Shown: positions 12,756 to 13,875 of the stretch, piece by piece
How positions within the stretch are numbered: the stretch's first letter is position 1
How the letters are laid out: every line of letters begins with the position of its first letter
Assembly (NCBI GenBank): GCA_964393575.1
Contig: CAYMUG010000017.1
Span: 1-13,875 of the forward strand
Source of the DNA: CAYMUG01 sp964393575
GTDB lineage: Bacteria; Patescibacteriota; Minisyncoccia; Spechtbacterales; 2-12-FULL-38-22
DNA length: 13,875 bases
Direction: 5' to 3'
Notes under the pieces: model-generated
Seen by the model: the letters and a program-made list of their open reading frames with translations, nothing else
The model's database searches: none
What the model was told of the DNA's origin: nothing
Position numbers and translations under genes: made by a program

Positions 12756-13751
12756 ATGATTGAAAAAATTAAAAAATTTCTAGAGAATAAATTTTCAGTT
12801 TTGTATCATTCTTTTAAACTCCATCTTTCCTCACTTAGGAGGGTGGATTTTAATAAAGATCACTATGTGCCACAATTCATTCTTAGGGAGTTTCAAATAC
12901 CTACTAAGCATAAATGGACATATGTTTATAGAAGAAATGAGAATATTCAGGAAAAACCTATAAAAAAAGTTGCACAAAAGCTAGGTTTTTATATAGCCAA
13001 GACAAGAGGTGCTAAACGCAACACAAATTTTATAGATAAAAATATGTATCACACCCTAGAGACAAATATGGCACCGGTTCTTCAAGAACTTAAAAGTGTC
13101 ACAGTTGATGTCTCTCTCGACCCCGAAAAAGAGTCGTTGATTGCTGAATTTGTAGCACATCAATACACAAGAACACCTGCTTTCTATGAGGTCGCAGAAG
13201 CTCTTTTGCTTGTCCTTATGGTGGATAAGGGGATTTCTAAAGACGAGCTTACTAGAAGTTATCTAAAAAATATTATAGAAAACAACCCTCATCATATCAG
13301 TTCTTCAGATATAAAACGTCGCCTAGTCTCTGACACAAAACTTAAAAATCATGAAAGTATTTGCCGACTCGTCTCTTTATTGGTAAGTATATTTATTATG
13401 GAAACTATATATAAGAAAGAATTTAAGCTAATTAAACCAAAGAATGATCGATTTTTTGTTTGTTCTGATAATCCTGTCGCGATCCTCAACACAGAAAATC
13501 ACTCCTTGTTCCATATAACTTGGTGGGACCTAAAAGAAGATGAAATAGCTATATTTATGCCTTTGAGTAAAGAGCTGGGGGTTATTTATACTAACGGCGG
13601 ATATGCTGGTCAATTAGACACAATTGAAGAGGAGTTTGTGGATGCTCTAAACACAAGCGTGATGGGCGCTGCATTGAATGAAATCTACTGCCACAAAAAT
13701 GATGTAGATATAAAAAATAGGTTTGATGCAACATCTTTCTTGGATACTTAA
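12756..13751 (+). CDS. DUF4238 family protein
   Basis: A 331-residue soluble protein whose landmarks fit DUF4238 (Pfam PF14022, recognised from memory): an early HYVPQFILREF (36-46), a middle QYTRTPAFYE (136-145) and a late FFVCSDNPVAIL (233-244). The family is widespread in accessory regions; its biochemical role is not established, and I do not assign one. The first about 30 residues are basic and precede the domain. No membrane segment is clear. The ATG start has no obvious ribosome site. The preceding 138 bases (12618-12755) hold no gene, only AT-rich DNA and a weak AAGATA/TATCTT stem. It is the largest gene of the accessory run and the only member with a recognised family. Confidence 0.8.
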   Translation: MIEKIKKFLENKFSVLYHSFKLHLSSLRRVDFNKDHYVPQFILREFQIPTKHKWTYVYRRNENIQEKPIKKVAQKLGFYIAKTRGAKRNTNFIDKNMYHTLETNMAPVLQELKSVTVDVSLDPEKESLIAEFVAHQYTRTPAFYEVAEALLLVLMVDKGISKDELTRSYLKNIIENNPHHISSSDIKRRLVSDTKLKNHESICRLVSLLVSIFIMETIYKKEFKLIKPKNDRFFVCSDNPVAILNTENHSLFHITWWDLKEDEIAIFMPLSKELGVIYTNGGYAGQLDTIEEEFVDALNTSVMGAALNEIYCHKNDVDIKNRFDATSFLDT

Positions 13752-13784
13752 ACCAAATCTGACGTTGTATTATAGCGATCCTCC

Positions 13785-13806
13785 ACAAAAAGGGTTCGAA
13801 TTTTGT
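13785..13806 (+). repeat. Weak hairpin after the DUF4238 gene
   Basis: ACAAAA (13785-13790) and TTTTGT (13801-13806) flank a 10-base loop containing TTCGAA. It could be part of a weak terminator, but no strong GC stem exists. The GGTTCGAAT word resembles a tRNA T-loop, yet no tRNA fold is present. Confidence 0.3.
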
Positions 13807-13817
13807 CTAATACTCGG

Positions 13818-13875
13818 AGCATTTTATGCTAAAATAAAAATGCTGTAGTTAACTACAGCATTAACTACGTAGTTA
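13818..13875. repeat. Nested palindromes at the window edge
   Basis: Three dyads follow each other: AGCAT-TTT-ATGCT (13818-13830), a perfect 24-bp palindrome (13839-13862) with core GTAGTTAACTAC, and a perfect 14-bp palindrome TAACTACGTAGTTA (13862-13875). The half-site GTAGTTA or its complement occurs four times in alternating orientation. It could be an operator for a dimeric regulator of the next gene, a terminator stem, or a contig-end artefact. The window ends inside it. Confidence 0.6.

Noticed and set aside
9961..13751. Integron cassette array or prophage fragment
   Set aside because: No repeated attC-like sites, integrase, recombinase, capsid, tail or terminase genes are seen. Gaps between the genes are too short and dissimilar.
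13785..13806. tRNA-like GGTTCGAAT word near the window end; a similar ATTCGAAT occurs at 9809-9816
   Set aside because: No acceptor, D or anticodon stem can be drawn. The shared 7-base word is palindromic and too short to claim attachment sites flanking the accessory region.

Overview
The window looks like a piece of a small-genome, AT-leaning bacterial chromosome. The gene style (short intergenic gaps, very short hypothetical membrane proteins, a dTDP-sugar pathway in fused form) suggests a Patescibacteria/CPR-type organism. That lineage call is inference from style and not from a marker gene. UGA is used as an ordinary stop (for example at 10159-10161 and 11410-11412), so the UGA-to-Gly recoding of some CPR lineages is not apparent.

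Region 1 (about 1-5900, plus strand) is conserved housekeeping and stress biology. It holds a PPC/DUF296 protein, a group I cysteine desulfurase, a membrane-anchored HtrA/Deg protease with one PDZ domain, and the disaggregase ClpB. clpB has a readable heat-shock control region: a sigma70-type promoter whose -35 box lies in the spacer of a CIRCE operator (HrcA site, 16 of 18 half-site bases), followed by a long leader made of heptanucleotide repeats. A 34-bp perfect palindrome forms a two-way terminator between clpB and the convergent sugar genes.

Region 2 (about 5895-9112, minus strand) is a cell-surface sugar module. One 778-codon frame joins dTDP-glucose 4,6-dehydratase (RmlB) to a long-form glucose-1-phosphate thymidylyltransferase (RmlA) through an 83-residue Asp/His/Asn linker. 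It is followed by a GT2 glycosyltransferase of the rhamnosyltransferase-like type. The linker is coded by ATGAC/GTCAT hexamer repeats of the same kind that lie in noncoding DNA on both sides of clpB. No ATG, GTG or TTG codon occurs in frame in the linker, so RmlA appears to be made only as part of the fusion.

Region 3 (about 9113-13875, plus strand) is accessory in character. It contains a one-TM hypothetical protein and a striking intergenic structured RNA candidate at 9817-9938 (three GNRA-capped hairpins plus a terminator whose 5' arm has competing partners). After that comes a run of small unrecognised genes, many of them membrane proteins. One is split by a +1 frameshift at an A8 tract and one appears cut short by a CAA-to-TAA change. 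The run ends with a DUF4238-family protein and a cluster of nested palindromes at the window edge.

The best candidates for something undescribed are the repeat-built RmlB-RmlA fusion with its dispersed repeat family, the structured RNA at 9817-9938, and the cluster of small membrane proteins with DUF4238. No CRISPR array, transposase, integrase, tRNA or rRNA was seen.
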